From the NCBI GenBank assembly GCA_016710585.1, contig JADJVN010000026.1, forward strand, positions 1 to 64,000: a stretch of DNA of 64,000 nucleotides. The letters run 5' to 3'. Every line of letters begins with the position of its first letter. Position 1 is the first letter of the stretch. This document shows, one piece after another, positions 27,416 through 36,667 of the stretch. The translations under genes were made by a program, and so were the position numbers. The stretch comes from Saprospiraceae bacterium (GTDB taxonomy: Bacteria; Bacteroidota; Bacteroidia; Chitinophagales; Saprospiraceae). The notes below the pieces were generated by a model. It was given only the letters and a program-made list of their open reading frames with translations, was not told the origin of the DNA and ran no database searches.

Positions 27416-28279
27416 CTAATTACTAGAAGTTTGTGAATTTTTAATGACCAAAAGAGAGATTCCTTCTCGAATTTCAGATTTGATTTGCTCTGCAAGTTCT
27501 GGATTCATTTGATTTAATTTAAATTGCAACTTATATCGGATTTCATTTTGTAAAATATTAATAACCTTAAGTTTTTCAGAATCGATGACTACAGCATCAT
27601 TATATTTTAGAAGTATCCTATGGATCATGACTTGTAAGGAACTGAGTGGAATATTTAAGTTTGAATTAATGGAAAAGTCAACATTGAATTTTCTAATTTC
27701 TTTTTGAGTATAATTGATGATTTCTTCATAATAAGCTTTTGAATTTGGAATATAAATAATATCATCATCATCATGGTGTAATACGATTTTATGTAAGTTG
27801 ATATCGACCACACGTCCTTTATATTCACCAATTTTAACATAGTCACCAATGGACAGTTCTTTAGAAAATGTTATACTAATTCCCGCTATAATGTCAGATA
27901 CAAATTCTTTTGAAATGATCGCAATTGCTGCGGCTACGATACTTATTGCAGTCAACAGTTTTGAGAATTCAATTCCAAAAAATCCTATAATCATGACAAT
28001 AACGGCCATGACCATAAGCAGATAGTAGATATTTTGTAAACCAATAATCACGTTATCTGAATATTTATCTCCTTGGTGCTTTCGCTTCCTGTAAATCATT
28101 TGCGCAAAGCGAATGATAATATTCACTGACAGAAAAAATATTAGGAAGTGGATTATTGATATTGCAACAGGTGTGTAAAATATTGGTGGTAACTTTTGAT
28201 GATCTAAGAATCCTTCCTTCAAAAAAATAAGGTAAAAGAGAAGGATTATTTTGACTATAAATTTTATTATTTTTAACAT
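27416..28279 (-). CDS. Small-conductance mechanosensitive channel (MscS family)
   Basis: 287 residues. Four hydrophobic segments (about 5-22, 38-56, 83-105 and 110-135) precede an MscS beta domain with the recognisable EFVSDIIAGISITFSKELSI, GDYVKIGEYKGRVVDINLHK and DDIIYIPNSKAYYEEIINYT, and a C-terminal alpha-beta domain. The pore-lining helix is rich in Ala/Ile rather than the classic Ala-Gly stripe. The protein should release solutes during osmotic downshock at the inner membrane. It is separated by 111 bp from the hydratase-E1 pair and is probably its own unit. Confidence 0.9.
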   Translation of the reverse strand: MLKIIKFIVKIILLFYLIFLKEGFLDHQKLPPIFYTPVAISIIHFLIFFLSVNIIIRFAQMIYRKRKHQGDKYSDNVIIGLQNIYYLLMVMAVIVMIIGFFGIEFSKLLTAISIVAAAIAIISKEFVSDIIAGISITFSKELSIGDYVKIGEYKGRVVDINLHKIVLHHDDDDIIYIPNSKAYYEEIINYTQKEIRKFNVDFSINSNLNIPLSSLQVMIHRILLKYNDAVVIDSEKLKVINILQNEIRYKLQFKLNQMNPELAEQIKSEIREGISLLVIKNSQTSSN

Positions 28280-28484
28280 GGACTCTTTAAATAAGGTCTG
28301 AATTCTTTGAAAGTTGATGCTAAAGCTACAAATAAAACGTTAATTTCAGTTTATTTATATGAATTGATGTATTTTAAAAGAGAAAATTGGCTAAATTTTG
28401 ATCGATAAGACCTAAGAATTAGACAAAATGAAGAATTCAATAAAAACTTAATCATTTCTTAATATTGGAAAATGATTCTCCCTT

Positions 28485-28492
28485 TAACTTTG
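28485..28492 (+). promoter_or_regulatory. Promoter -7 element (TAACTTTG) for the phosphate transporter
   Basis: Exact match to TAnnTTTG, 22 bp before the ATG at 28515; a TTG at 28465-28467 lies 17 bp upstream as a possible -33 element. Confidence 0.6.
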
Positions 28493-28514
28493 CGCGGAAA
28501 TTTTTGGAATAATT

Positions 28515-29927
28515 ATGTTCGGATTAGAGGAGTTAGGTCTTACAGGTGGCTTATTTGCTGCATTTATTCTATGTGTACTGGCTGTTTGTATATTTGAGTT
28601 CGTGAATGGATTTCATGATACCGCCAATGCAGTAGCCACAGTGATATACACTAAATCGCTTGATCCTTTGCCAGCTGTCATTTGGTCTGGATTAATGAAT
28701 TTTGTTGGATTGATGCTTAGTTCATACCTTTTTGGAATGGGTGTTGCCGGGAAAATTGCAAGTTTGTTACCACTTGAGGCAGTGATGTCAAATAGTACAA
28801 ATGAGGCTATTGCTTTGGTACTAGCTGCTATTTTAGCAGCAATTATTTGGAATCTAGGTACCTGGTATTTTGGTATACCTTGTTCTAGCTCACATACCCT
28901 TATTGGGGCTTTATTAGGGGTAGGAATGGCCTATTCATATTTGCCACATGCTAGTGTTTCTGGAGTTAACTGGAATGAAGCAATTAAAATTGGATATTCT
29001 TTACTGTTCTCACCATTATTTGGTTTTTCAATGGCGATTGCACTGATGTTTTTATTGAAGAGTTTTATCAAAAACAAGGCAATTTTCAAAGAACCCGAAG
29101 AAGGAGCCAGGCCTCCACTTTGGATTCGCGCCATATTGTTTTGCACATGTACGCTAGTTAGTTTTTTTCATGGATATAACGATGGTCAAAAAGGAATTGG
29201 ATTAATGCTTATTGTTTTATTTGCATTTCTACCTGCTCAACATGCATTATCTCCAGATTTTGATAAGAATAAATTTCAACAAGAAGTTCATACAATTTAT
29301 ACCATTTTGGATAAGGAATCTCAAAATAATTATTTAATGGAAAGAACACTTTGTTTAGAAGCAGATAAATTGAGAGAATTCTCAAAATTTTTAATGTCTG
29401 CAGATCTAAAACAAAGTAAGCAAATTCTATCTGTGAGAAAGCAAATTGGAACTACGGTTAAAGGTTTGAAAAAATTATTGGAGGAGCCAAATCTTTTTGA
29501 AGATCCTAAAAGTAAAAAACAAATTTCAAGTAGTTTGAAAGTTATTGGAAATTATACAGCCTATATCCCAACATGGGTGATTTTGATGGTTGCGCTTTGT
29601 CTTGGTTTGGGAACTATGGTTGGTTGGAAGCGGATTGTTGTAACGATTGGTGAGAAGATAGGAAAGCGCCACATGACTTACGCGGAAGGGGCTTCAGCCG
29701 AATTGATTGCTTCGATTACTATCGGGCTGGCTTCAAAATTCAGTCTGCCTGTTTCTACAACGCACGTATTATCATCTGGTGTAGCGGGTGCTATGGTCGC
29801 AAGTAAAGGAACAAAAAATTTACAGAAAGGAACGGTTAAAAATATAGTTTTAGCATGGGTACTTACACTTCCCGCTACTATTATTTTAAGTGCTGTTTTG
29901 TATTATATATTTAGAATGTTTATATAA
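28515..29927 (+). CDS. Inorganic phosphate transporter (PiT family)
   Basis: 470 residues. The two PiT signature repeats are present: EFVNGFHDTANAVATVIYTK with GLMNFVG early, and FFHGYNDGQKGIGLM then LGLGTMVGWKRIV and FSLPVSTTHVLSSGV later, with IPCSSSHTLIGALLGVG between. Between the halves (about 245-345) is a charged helical insert without membrane segments (EVHTIYTILDKESQNNYLME, KQIGTTVKGLKKLLEEP), likely a cytosolic regulatory domain; this longer form is common in Bacteroidota. It imports phosphate with a cation across the inner membrane. No PhoU gene is adjacent. Converges with the MATE gene (5-bp gap). Confidence 0.93.
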   Translation: MFGLEELGLTGGLFAAFILCVLAVCIFEFVNGFHDTANAVATVIYTKSLDPLPAVIWSGLMNFVGLMLSSYLFGMGVAGKIASLLPLEAVMSNSTNEAIALVLAAILAAIIWNLGTWYFGIPCSSSHTLIGALLGVGMAYSYLPHASVSGVNWNEAIKIGYSLLFSPLFGFSMAIALMFLLKSFIKNKAIFKEPEEGARPPLWIRAILFCTCTLVSFFHGYNDGQKGIGLMLIVLFAFLPAQHALSPDFDKNKFQQEVHTIYTILDKESQNNYLMERTLCLEADKLREFSKFLMSADLKQSKQILSVRKQIGTTVKGLKKLLEEPNLFEDPKSKKQISSSLKVIGNYTAYIPTWVILMVALCLGLGTMVGWKRIVVTIGEKIGKRHMTYAEGASAELIASITIGLASKFSLPVSTTHVLSSGVAGAMVASKGTKNLQKGTVKNIVLAWVLTLPATIILSAVLYYIFRMFI

Positions 29928-29932
29928 TCAAT

Positions 29933-31324
29933 TTAAATTTTGATTTTTTTCCATTTCCCAGTTTTGAAATAAAAATAGGCAACTATTGCAATGAGTGTTT
30001 CAGCAACAGGTATTGCAATCATAGCCCCTTTATAGCCTAGCGAGGTAAATTTGATTAAATAATATGCCAGTGGAATTTGGAAAATCCAAAATCCAAATAA
30101 ATTAATCAAGGTTGGAGTCGTGGTATCACCAGCACCATTCAATGATTGTAATATTACCATGCCGATCCCATAAAAAATATAACCAAGTCCGATGATCTGC
30201 AACGCCATGACACCTGGTTCAATGACACTTGGATCAGAGCTAAAAATAGAAATGATATTTCTCGACAGAAAGGTGAAAATCAAAGTTACGAAACACATAA
30301 AAATGATATTGTATTTCATTGTAATTAATACACTTTTTTCGGCCCTTTCAAAATTTCCAGCTCCCATATTTTGACCTATTAATGTCGCTGCTGCATTGCT
30401 GAGACCCCAAGCAGGAAGAATGAAGAATACTACATTTCTTATTGCGATTTGATAGCCTGCAGATACATTGGTGCCACCTTCTTCTGATATAAGTTTTGCT
30501 AAAATTATCCAAGAACCTGAGGCAATAATGAATTGAAAAGTGGCAGGCCAAGCGAGTTGAATTAGTTTTTTAATTTCTGAAAAATCTGGATAAAATTTTC
30601 TGATATCTAAAGAAATAATACTTGAGCTAGAGAATAAATAATAAAGTTGGTAAATAACTCCTGCGCTTCTTCCTATATTGGTAGCAATAGCAGCTCCCAT
30701 CAATCCTAAGCCATTCCAAGGACCGATACCATAGACAAGAGTAGGGACGAGAATGATATTGATTATACTTGAAATCCATAAACTTTTCATAGCGATCGCT
30801 GCATTACCAGCTCCCCTAAAAATGCCATTGATTAAGAATAGCAATAAGATGCTCAGATTACCTCCAAACATTATTTTTGTAAAAATACTCCCTTGTAATA
30901 TGACTTCATTCGAAGCCCCCATGAATTTCAATAAATGAGATGAATAGACTACCCCCAGTATTGAAATAAAGATTGAAATAACTATAGAAAAAATGAGAGA
31001 TTGAGTGGCAGTATATTTTGCATCATTTATATTTTTTTCTCCGACACGTCTGGCGATTATTGCTGAAGCAGCTGTGCTCAATCCGATGGCTACAGAATAA
31101 ATCAATGTCAAAATTGATTCTGTAAACCCCACTGCGGCAATGGCATTTGGTCCTAGTTTGCCTACAAAAAAGATATCTACAACTGCAAAAATACTTTCTA
31201 GACTTAATTCCAAAATCATGGGAATTGCAAGTAGAAAAATAGCTTTATTCAATGATCCTTGTGTGTAATCATAGGTCTTCCCATCGAGAGCTGCTTTAAA
31301 TAAATTCCAAATTTTTTTTACCAT
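29933..31324 (-). CDS. MATE-family multidrug/metabolite exporter
   Basis: 463 residues with twelve predicted membrane helices in two homologous halves. Family marks are the N-terminal AIFLLAIPMILELSLESIFA...VDIFFVGKLGPNAIAAVGF, the STAASAIIARRVGE loop, and the second-half GLSNAAATLIGQNMGAGNFE. MATE proteins export cationic compounds with Na+ or H+ exchange at the inner membrane; the substrate is unknown. Starts with ATG at 31324. A near-consensus TACCTTTA lies just upstream, weaker than the promoters annotated elsewhere. Confidence 0.92.
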   Translation of the reverse strand: MVKKIWNLFKAALDGKTYDYTQGSLNKAIFLLAIPMILELSLESIFAVVDIFFVGKLGPNAIAAVGFTESILTLIYSVAIGLSTAASAIIARRVGEKNINDAKYTATQSLIFSIVISIFISILGVVYSSHLLKFMGASNEVILQGSIFTKIMFGGNLSILLLFLINGIFRGAGNAAIAMKSLWISSIINIILVPTLVYGIGPWNGLGLMGAAIATNIGRSAGVIYQLYYLFSSSSIISLDIRKFYPDFSEIKKLIQLAWPATFQFIIASGSWIILAKLISEEGGTNVSAGYQIAIRNVVFFILPAWGLSNAAATLIGQNMGAGNFERAEKSVLITMKYNIIFMCFVTLIFTFLSRNIISIFSSDPSVIEPGVMALQIIGLGYIFYGIGMVILQSLNGAGDTTTPTLINLFGFWIFQIPLAYYLIKFTSLGYKGAMIAIPVAETLIAIVAYFYFKTGKWKKIKI

Positions 31325-31485
31325 ATTATTTGCAGATGTAAAGGTATATGAAAAATTTAAAGAGGGTATTTTTATTTTGTGTTCATTATCAGGATGTAAT
31401 GTATGTCAAATTAGTTAATTTGATTTTTTATATTTAATTTAGCAGTTTTGTGCAACTTTAGTGCTTAAGTTTAACCTAACATGTT

Positions 31486-31875
31486 ATGAAATGGAAATAT
31501 TGCTTGTTGTCGATGTCTGTGTTATTTTTCCTGTCTTGTGTGAAAGAAGAAGGCGGAGGTGGGCTGGCAAAAATTAGAGGCAAGGTTTTTGCCTATAATT
31601 TGAGTTCAGATGGAAGTATTGCAGACTCTGCATACGTAGGAGAACAGAAGATGTATATCTCATACGGTGATCACAGTTTTGTAGACGATGAAGTGAGAAC
31701 TTCTTTTGATGGTTCTTACCAATTCAATAATCTGAATAAAGGTAACTACACTATTTTTACATATTCATATTGTGATAAGTGTCCACTTAATCAAAAGGCT
31801 ATTAAAATGAATGTGCTCATTTCAGAGAAGAAGCAAACGCTTGAATTGTCAGATTTTAAAATATTTCTAGACTAG
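31486..31875 (+). CDS. Lipoprotein with carboxypeptidase-regulatory-like domain
   Basis: 129 residues. Signal peptide with lipobox (LFFLSC, Cys18) and an acidic-glycine stretch (VKEEGGGG). The mature part (KIRGKVFAYNLSSDG, DDEVRTSFDGSYQFNNLNKG, YTIFTYSYCDKCP) fits a small beta-sandwich domain of the carboxypeptidase-regulatory type. It is the first gene of a tight three-gene set, 6 bp before the DUF4956 gene, and its product probably works with those membrane proteins. Function unknown. Confidence 0.7.
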   Translation: MKWKYCLLSMSVLFFLSCVKEEGGGGLAKIRGKVFAYNLSSDGSIADSAYVGEQKMYISYGDHSFVDDEVRTSFDGSYQFNNLNKGNYTIFTYSYCDKCPLNQKAIKMNVLISEKKQTLELSDFKIFLD

Positions 31876-31881
31876 TATACA

Positions 31882-32565
31882 ATGGATACAAGCATCATTA
31901 TTGATTCATTTCTGAATAGCAATTCAGTCATTAACTTTACACCTGGAAATATTTCAGATTTTTTGTTTCGGTTTTTGATCGACATCATATCCATCACCAT
32001 ATTAGTTCGATTGATCTATTACCCAAGACATAAGAATCAAGATTATGTCTTTACTTATTTCATTTTTAATTGTTTGATATTTATTGTTTGTTACTTATTG
32101 AACAATGCTAAAATGATGTTTGGAGTTGCATTTGGATTATTTGCTATTTTTTCAATCATTCGATATCGCACGGTAAGTATTCCAATACGTGAAATGGGTT
32201 ATTTTTTTACTTGTGATACCTTAGGCATTATTAACTCAATGACAAATTACCAAGAGCATTTTTATGAGATATTATTATCGAATTTTATCGCAATAGGATT
32301 GGTGATTTTGTTGGAAATCTTTTTTAAAAATGAACAACAAGTATTTAGAAGTATAAATTACGATAAATTAGAATTGCTTCGGCCCGAAAATAGACTTATA
32401 TTAATGGAAGATCTTCGCAAAAGAACAGGTCTCCAAGTCACTGATGTAAAGGTTGATAGGATTGATTTGGTCAAAAATATTTGTAGACTCAGAGTTTATT
32501 TTCTTTCAGATGTGGATTCGGACAACTATTCTGTATCAGATCAAAATGAAGACGATGATGATTAG
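31882..32565 (+). CDS. DUF4956 domain-containing membrane protein
   Basis: 227 residues with four membrane helices (about 27-45, 55-73, 76-96 and 128-150) and a C-terminal cytosolic tail. The sequence pattern (SITILVRLIYYPRHKNQDYV, FALFSIIRYRT-like stretch FGLFAIFSIIRYRTVSIPIR, DTLGIINS) is that of DUF4956. In many genomes this family is next to VTC-type polyphosphate polymerases; none is present here. The tail ends in a run of acidic residues (NEDDDD), whose codons overlap the start of the next gene. Confidence 0.85.
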   Translation: MDTSIIIDSFLNSNSVINFTPGNISDFLFRFLIDIISITILVRLIYYPRHKNQDYVFTYFIFNCLIFIVCYLLNNAKMMFGVAFGLFAIFSIIRYRTVSIPIREMGYFFTCDTLGIINSMTNYQEHFYEILLSNFIAIGLVILLEIFFKNEQQVFRSINYDKLELLRPENRLILMEDLRKRTGLQVTDVKVDRIDLVKNICRLRVYFLSDVDSDNYSVSDQNEDDDD

Positions 32566-33247
32566 GATTATTACCCCGATTATCTTTTGCTCTTTGATGT
32601 ACAACAATTTGATTGCACAGGATTATAACATTAGAGATCAGGAACTTTGGACCAGCTACAATGTAAAAATAGACTTAAGGAAAAAATTAGCTTTAAGTAT
32701 CAATCCTGAAATAAGGTGGAATGAAGGGATGTCACAATTTAAAAATTTTAATATTTTAATAGAACCTTCATATAGGATAAATAATAATTTGAGTCTTGAA
32801 TTGTCTTATCGAAATTATCAAACACCAACTTCAGTGAATCATCGCATTCATTCTTCAGTTAGTTTAAGATTAAAAAAGAAGAAATGGAGATTCAATACGA
32901 AGATGGCTCACTTTGTAGATCTTAGGACATTTGACCATGATTTTTGGTCGTCAAATAGACCTGAACATTACCTTAGGTCAAAAAATACAATTGGGTATTC
33001 GATCAAGCGATTTTCAATTACTGCAATTTCTGACTTGAGATTTAATTTCGATGATATAAAGTTTGATTTGAGCACAAACCGCTATGGTATGGCTTTCTCT
33101 TATGATCTCAATAAATCAAATTCGGTTCAAATAACTCAATTTATCAACGAGAGTCATGGTCTGAAGATAATTAGAAATTACATCCTGAGTATCAGTCTTG
33201 AGTCAGATATAAATTTAAAAAAGTTTTTAAAAACTAAAAAATCTTAA
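32546..33247 (+). CDS. DUF2490-family outer-membrane protein
   Basis: 233 residues from the ATG at 32546, which overlaps the end of the DUF4956 gene by 20 bp; two further ATGs at 32555 and 32558 are equally possible starts. The signal peptide ends near NLIAQ. Alternating amphipathic strands (LSINPEIRWNEGMSQFKNF, LIEPSYRINNNLSLELSYRN, RFNTKMAHFVDLRTFDHDFW, RLKKKKW) are typical of the DUF2490 beta-barrel family. It completes the lipoprotein/DUF4956/DUF2490 set. Earlier frames upstream of 32546 are only read-through of the overlap. Confidence 0.8.
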   Translation: MKTMMIRIITPIIFCSLMYNNLIAQDYNIRDQELWTSYNVKIDLRKKLALSINPEIRWNEGMSQFKNFNILIEPSYRINNNLSLELSYRNYQTPTSVNHRIHSSVSLRLKKKKWRFNTKMAHFVDLRTFDHDFWSSNRPEHYLRSKNTIGYSIKRFSITAISDLRFNFDDIKFDLSTNRYGMAFSYDLNKSNSVQITQFINESHGLKIIRNYILSISLESDINLKKFLKTKKS

Positions 33248-33396
33248 AATTTAGTCCTTCTGCATTAAATTTTTCACTTTTTTTATCAGTATTAAATAAT
33301 TTTTATTGATATTTACATTGCTTTTAAAAGTAATTGGATTTTATTTTGAATTCAATTTAGATATTTTTTATAATTTATTGATTTAATTAAAGACAA

Positions 33397-35829
33397 ATGA
33401 AAAAAGTAATTTTTAGTGGACTCATATTTTTATTTTTTGCTTTTCAAATTTTGTCTGCACAGCCGGAATTTTATCACAGTGGATGTCATCATTTGCAAGC
33501 CATTGGCCCCACTCATGAACCCACTATTAATGAATTAATTTTAATGGAGAATTCGAATCGCAGAAGTGATTCGATAGATATTCTAAATTATACAATAACA
33601 CTGGATATATCAGATGTGGCTGGAAAAAAAATTGATGGATTTACAGAAGTGAATTTTAGAACTAGAATGGAAGGAATTAATTCAATTACCTTGGATCTGA
33701 GAAAGCTTAACATCAGTAAAGTATTGTATAAAGATGAAGAAATAAGTCATATATATAATGATTCAATATTGATCATTCCATTTAAGGAAAACCTACCCAT
33801 CAATTCTACTTCAAAAGTAGTGGTATATTATAATGGTGTCCCATCGAAAGATCCAGTTTGGGGAGGTTTTTATTTTGAAGGTGGCTATGTATATAATTTA
33901 GGAATTGGATTATCATCGACGCCGCCTAATTTTGGTAAAGTTTGGTTTCCTTGTTTTGACAATTTTGTGGAGCGCAGTACTTATGATTATGTTATTACCA
34001 CAAAATCCGATATGAAAGCATATTGTGTAGGTAGTTTTATCAGTGAAGAAGTATTGCCATCGGGTAAGATTAAGAGACACTATTCTATGCTGGATCAAAT
34101 TCCAACGTATTTATCAAATATAGCCGCATCAGATTATGTGAGTTCAAAGTTTATTCATGCAGGTCGCTATGGAAATATCCCAGTTGAATATCTCTCTAAA
34201 CCTGCCAATATAACTCAAATGAATTCCCAGTTCTCCAACATGCCAAGTGCAATCGATGCATTAGAGTTTTGGTTTGGTCCATATCGTTTCGAGCGCGTGG
34301 GATATGTTGCTACTACTGTTGGGGCGATGGAACATCCGACCAATACTGCATTTCCAATTAGCAGTATTACTCAAGATATCCAAGCTAATGTGGAGCGCAC
34401 CATGGCTCATGAATTGGGACATCATTGGTGGGGAGATTTAACCACTTTGGATGATGCTCGTGATATGTGGATCAAAGAAGGTACAGCAGAATATAGTAGT
34501 CATCTTTTTCATGAGTATACCTATGGCAAAAGTCATTTTATAAAAACAGTGAAAAATAATTTAAGTGATATCATGAAGAATGCGCATCGAAATGATGGCA
34601 ATTTTTTACCACTTTCTCCTATGCCTTATACAAATACTTATGGAACTCATACTTATAAAAAAGGGGCAGCAATGATTCATAATATGAGAGCCTATTTGGG
34701 TGATTCTGCTTTTAGAAAAACCTGTATGATGGTTTTTGATAGTTTATCTGGAAAATCAATGAATGCCTATGAGTTCAGAGATTTTCTCAATAAATATTCT
34801 GGCGTGGATATGACAAATTATTTTGAAGATTTTATTTTCAATCCTGGATATATAGGAGTATACATCGATTCTTTTTATGTAAAAAATAATAATGAACTAT
34901 TAGTTCAAATTCAACAGAAAGGGTATTTTACAAATCATATTGGAAATGGTATTCCGGTTTTCATTTCAGTCTATGATGAAAATTGGCAAAGATTGGATTT
35001 TAAAACAGAAATTTCTGGTGCTGTAAGCATTTCTTCCTTTCAGATACCAACTGGATTTAAACCAAAAATAGTTCTGGTAAATGAAAATCAAAATATGAAT
35101 CTTGCAGCTTTACAAGGAAGTATTGTAGTTAATAAAATTGGTACTTTCTCCATTCCTTCAGTTGATTTTTTAGCTTTGAATTGTTCAGCAATCACAGATT
35201 CAGTTTTTTTGAATATAGTTCATAATTATGTTGGACCATCAGGAACCGAAAATAAAGCAAGCAATATTGATAGAATTTCAGATACGCATTTTTGGCAGGT
35301 GAGTACACTCGGAAATAGTAATGCGACTTTTACTGGCACAATTGATTATAATGGTGTCGATAAATTTAATTTAGATTATAAATTAATTCCTGCAAGAGAG
35401 GATAGTATCATGTTGGTGTATCGACCTGATTCTAAATCACCTTGGATACAGCATCCATCTTATAGCAAATTGGGAACTTCAGCAACAGATAAAAAAGGAT
35501 TTATGCGAATTCAGAATCTCATTCCTGGTGAGTATGCTTTTGCATTTGGGGTGGTGAATACTGTTGCAGTAGAGGATGAAAATAGTAAACCAATCATTAT
35601 TTTACCCAATCCTAACAATGGAAAATTTTCATTGAATATTGAAGATAATGGGTCAGCATATGATGTAAAAGTATTTTCATTAAATGGCCACCAAATTTAT
35701 GAAGATAAAAACATTATAGCAAATATGGAAATCGATATTTCCAGTTGTTCCACTGGATTCTATGAAGTCGTTTTGGAAGACGTTCATAGCAATAAAATTC
35801 ATTGCTTCATGATTGAGAAAGTTGAATAA
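33397..35829 (+). CDS. Secreted M1-family aminopeptidase with T9SS sorting domain
   Basis: 810 residues. Signal peptide to about ILSAQ. An N-terminal beta domain (about 55-260) is followed by the M1 thermolysin-like catalytic domain with the exopeptidase-type motif GAMEH (GAMEN in most members) and the zinc site HELGHHWWGDL (His338, Glu339, His342) with the third ligand Glu361 in WIKEGTAEY. A C-terminal beta part follows, and the last 80 residues (IIILPNPNNGKFSLNIEDN, SSCSTGFYEVVLED) are a Por sorting domain for T9SS export. It should trim N-terminal residues from peptides at the cell surface or outside. The change to GAMEH may alter N-terminal recognition. The gene at 35840 follows by 10 bp. 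Confidence 0.92.
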   Translation: MKKVIFSGLIFLFFAFQILSAQPEFYHSGCHHLQAIGPTHEPTINELILMENSNRRSDSIDILNYTITLDISDVAGKKIDGFTEVNFRTRMEGINSITLDLRKLNISKVLYKDEEISHIYNDSILIIPFKENLPINSTSKVVVYYNGVPSKDPVWGGFYFEGGYVYNLGIGLSSTPPNFGKVWFPCFDNFVERSTYDYVITTKSDMKAYCVGSFISEEVLPSGKIKRHYSMLDQIPTYLSNIAASDYVSSKFIHAGRYGNIPVEYLSKPANITQMNSQFSNMPSAIDALEFWFGPYRFERVGYVATTVGAMEHPTNTAFPISSITQDIQANVERTMAHELGHHWWGDLTTLDDARDMWIKEGTAEYSSHLFHEYTYGKSHFIKTVKNNLSDIMKNAHRNDGNFLPLSPMPYTNTYGTHTYKKGAAMIHNMRAYLGDSAFRKTCMMVFDSLSGKSMNAYEFRDFLNKYSGVDMTNYFEDFIFNPGYIGVYIDSFYVKNNNELLVQIQQKGYFTNHIGNGIPVFISVYDENWQRLDFKTEISGAVSISSFQIPTGFKPKIVLVNENQNMNLAALQGSIVVNKIGTFSIPSVDFLALNCSAITDSVFLNIVHNYVGPSGTENKASNIDRISDTHFWQVSTLGNSNATFTGTIDYNGVDKFNLDYKLIPAREDSIMLVYRPDSKSPWIQHPSYSKLGTSATDKKGFMRIQNLIPGEYAFAFGVVNTVAVEDENSKPIIILPNPNNGKFSLNIEDNGSAYDVKVFSLNGHQIYEDKNIIANMEIDISSCSTGFYEVVLEDVHSNKIHCFMIEKVE

Positions 35830-35839
35830 TTAAAAACTT

Positions 35840-36661
35840 ATGAAGCATATATTTTTTGGATTATTTATACTGATTTTTTGCAATCATATGAGTGCTTCCG
35901 ATACGATAAAGTATGAGCACAAATATCAACAAAAATTCAAAAGATTTTATTTCTATTGGGGTTATAATAGAGCTGTATTTGCAAAGAGTGATTTGCATAT
36001 CAAAGGACCAGATTATGATTTTACCTTATATGATGTAAGCGCTGCAGATAGACCATCTGCAGTATCATCTGTTTATATTAAGCCTAGTACTATAACTATT
36101 CCTCAATATAATTATCGGATCGGCTATAATGTAAATCGACGTTTTTGTATTTCATTGGGGATGGATCATATGAAGTATGTCATACGCAATCATCAAAATC
36201 TGAAAATTTCAGGATTTATTAATGAGAATAGTTCAACGAAATTTGCAGGTCAATATAACAATGATACGATTACAGTGAATAATGATTTCTTGCAGTTCGA
36301 ACATACTGATGGATTGAATAATTTATCCATTGATTTTGAATATGCATTCTGGAATATTCCCTTGTTGCAAAATAGAATGCGTGTAAAAATGATTTCCTCC
36401 ATTGGTGGATTGGGTGTCATTCCAAGAACTGATGTGACATTATTTGGAAATAGAGTAAATAATAAATTTCACTTTGCAGGATTTTCTGTCAATGCAAAAT
36501 TGGCAGCAAGAATAGAATATAAATCCTATTTATTTTTAGAGTCAAATTTGCGCACTGGATATATGAGTCTCGATGATATCTTAATTAATGGTGCGGAACC
36601 AAGAGCTTCTCAAAATATCAAATTTCTAGAATATTATGTTGTTATAGGATCATATTTTTAG
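35840..36661 (+). CDS. Putative outer-membrane beta-barrel protein
   Basis: 273 residues. Signal peptide ends near MSASD. The mature chain is rich in aromatic, alternating strands (RFYFYWGYNRAVFAKSDLHI, DYDFTLYDVSAADRPS, PQYNYRIGYNVNRRFCISLG, KFLEYYVVIGSYF at the end), as in eight- or ten-strand barrels of Bacteroidota. No DUF was named with certainty. It follows the M1 peptidase by 10 bp, so the two may be cotranscribed, and converges with porQ (6-bp gap). Confidence 0.7.
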   Translation: MKHIFFGLFILIFCNHMSASDTIKYEHKYQQKFKRFYFYWGYNRAVFAKSDLHIKGPDYDFTLYDVSAADRPSAVSSVYIKPSTITIPQYNYRIGYNVNRRFCISLGMDHMKYVIRNHQNLKISGFINENSSTKFAGQYNNDTITVNNDFLQFEHTDGLNNLSIDFEYAFWNIPLLQNRMRVKMISSIGGLGVIPRTDVTLFGNRVNNKFHFAGFSVNAKLAARIEYKSYLFLESNLRTGYMSLDDILINGAEPRASQNIKFLEYYVVIGSYF

Positions 36662-36667
36662 TTTGGA

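Noticed and set aside
32453..32545. Longer start for the DUF2490 gene
   Set aside because: The frame overlaps DUF4956 by over 100 bp and would place 31 residues before the signal peptide.
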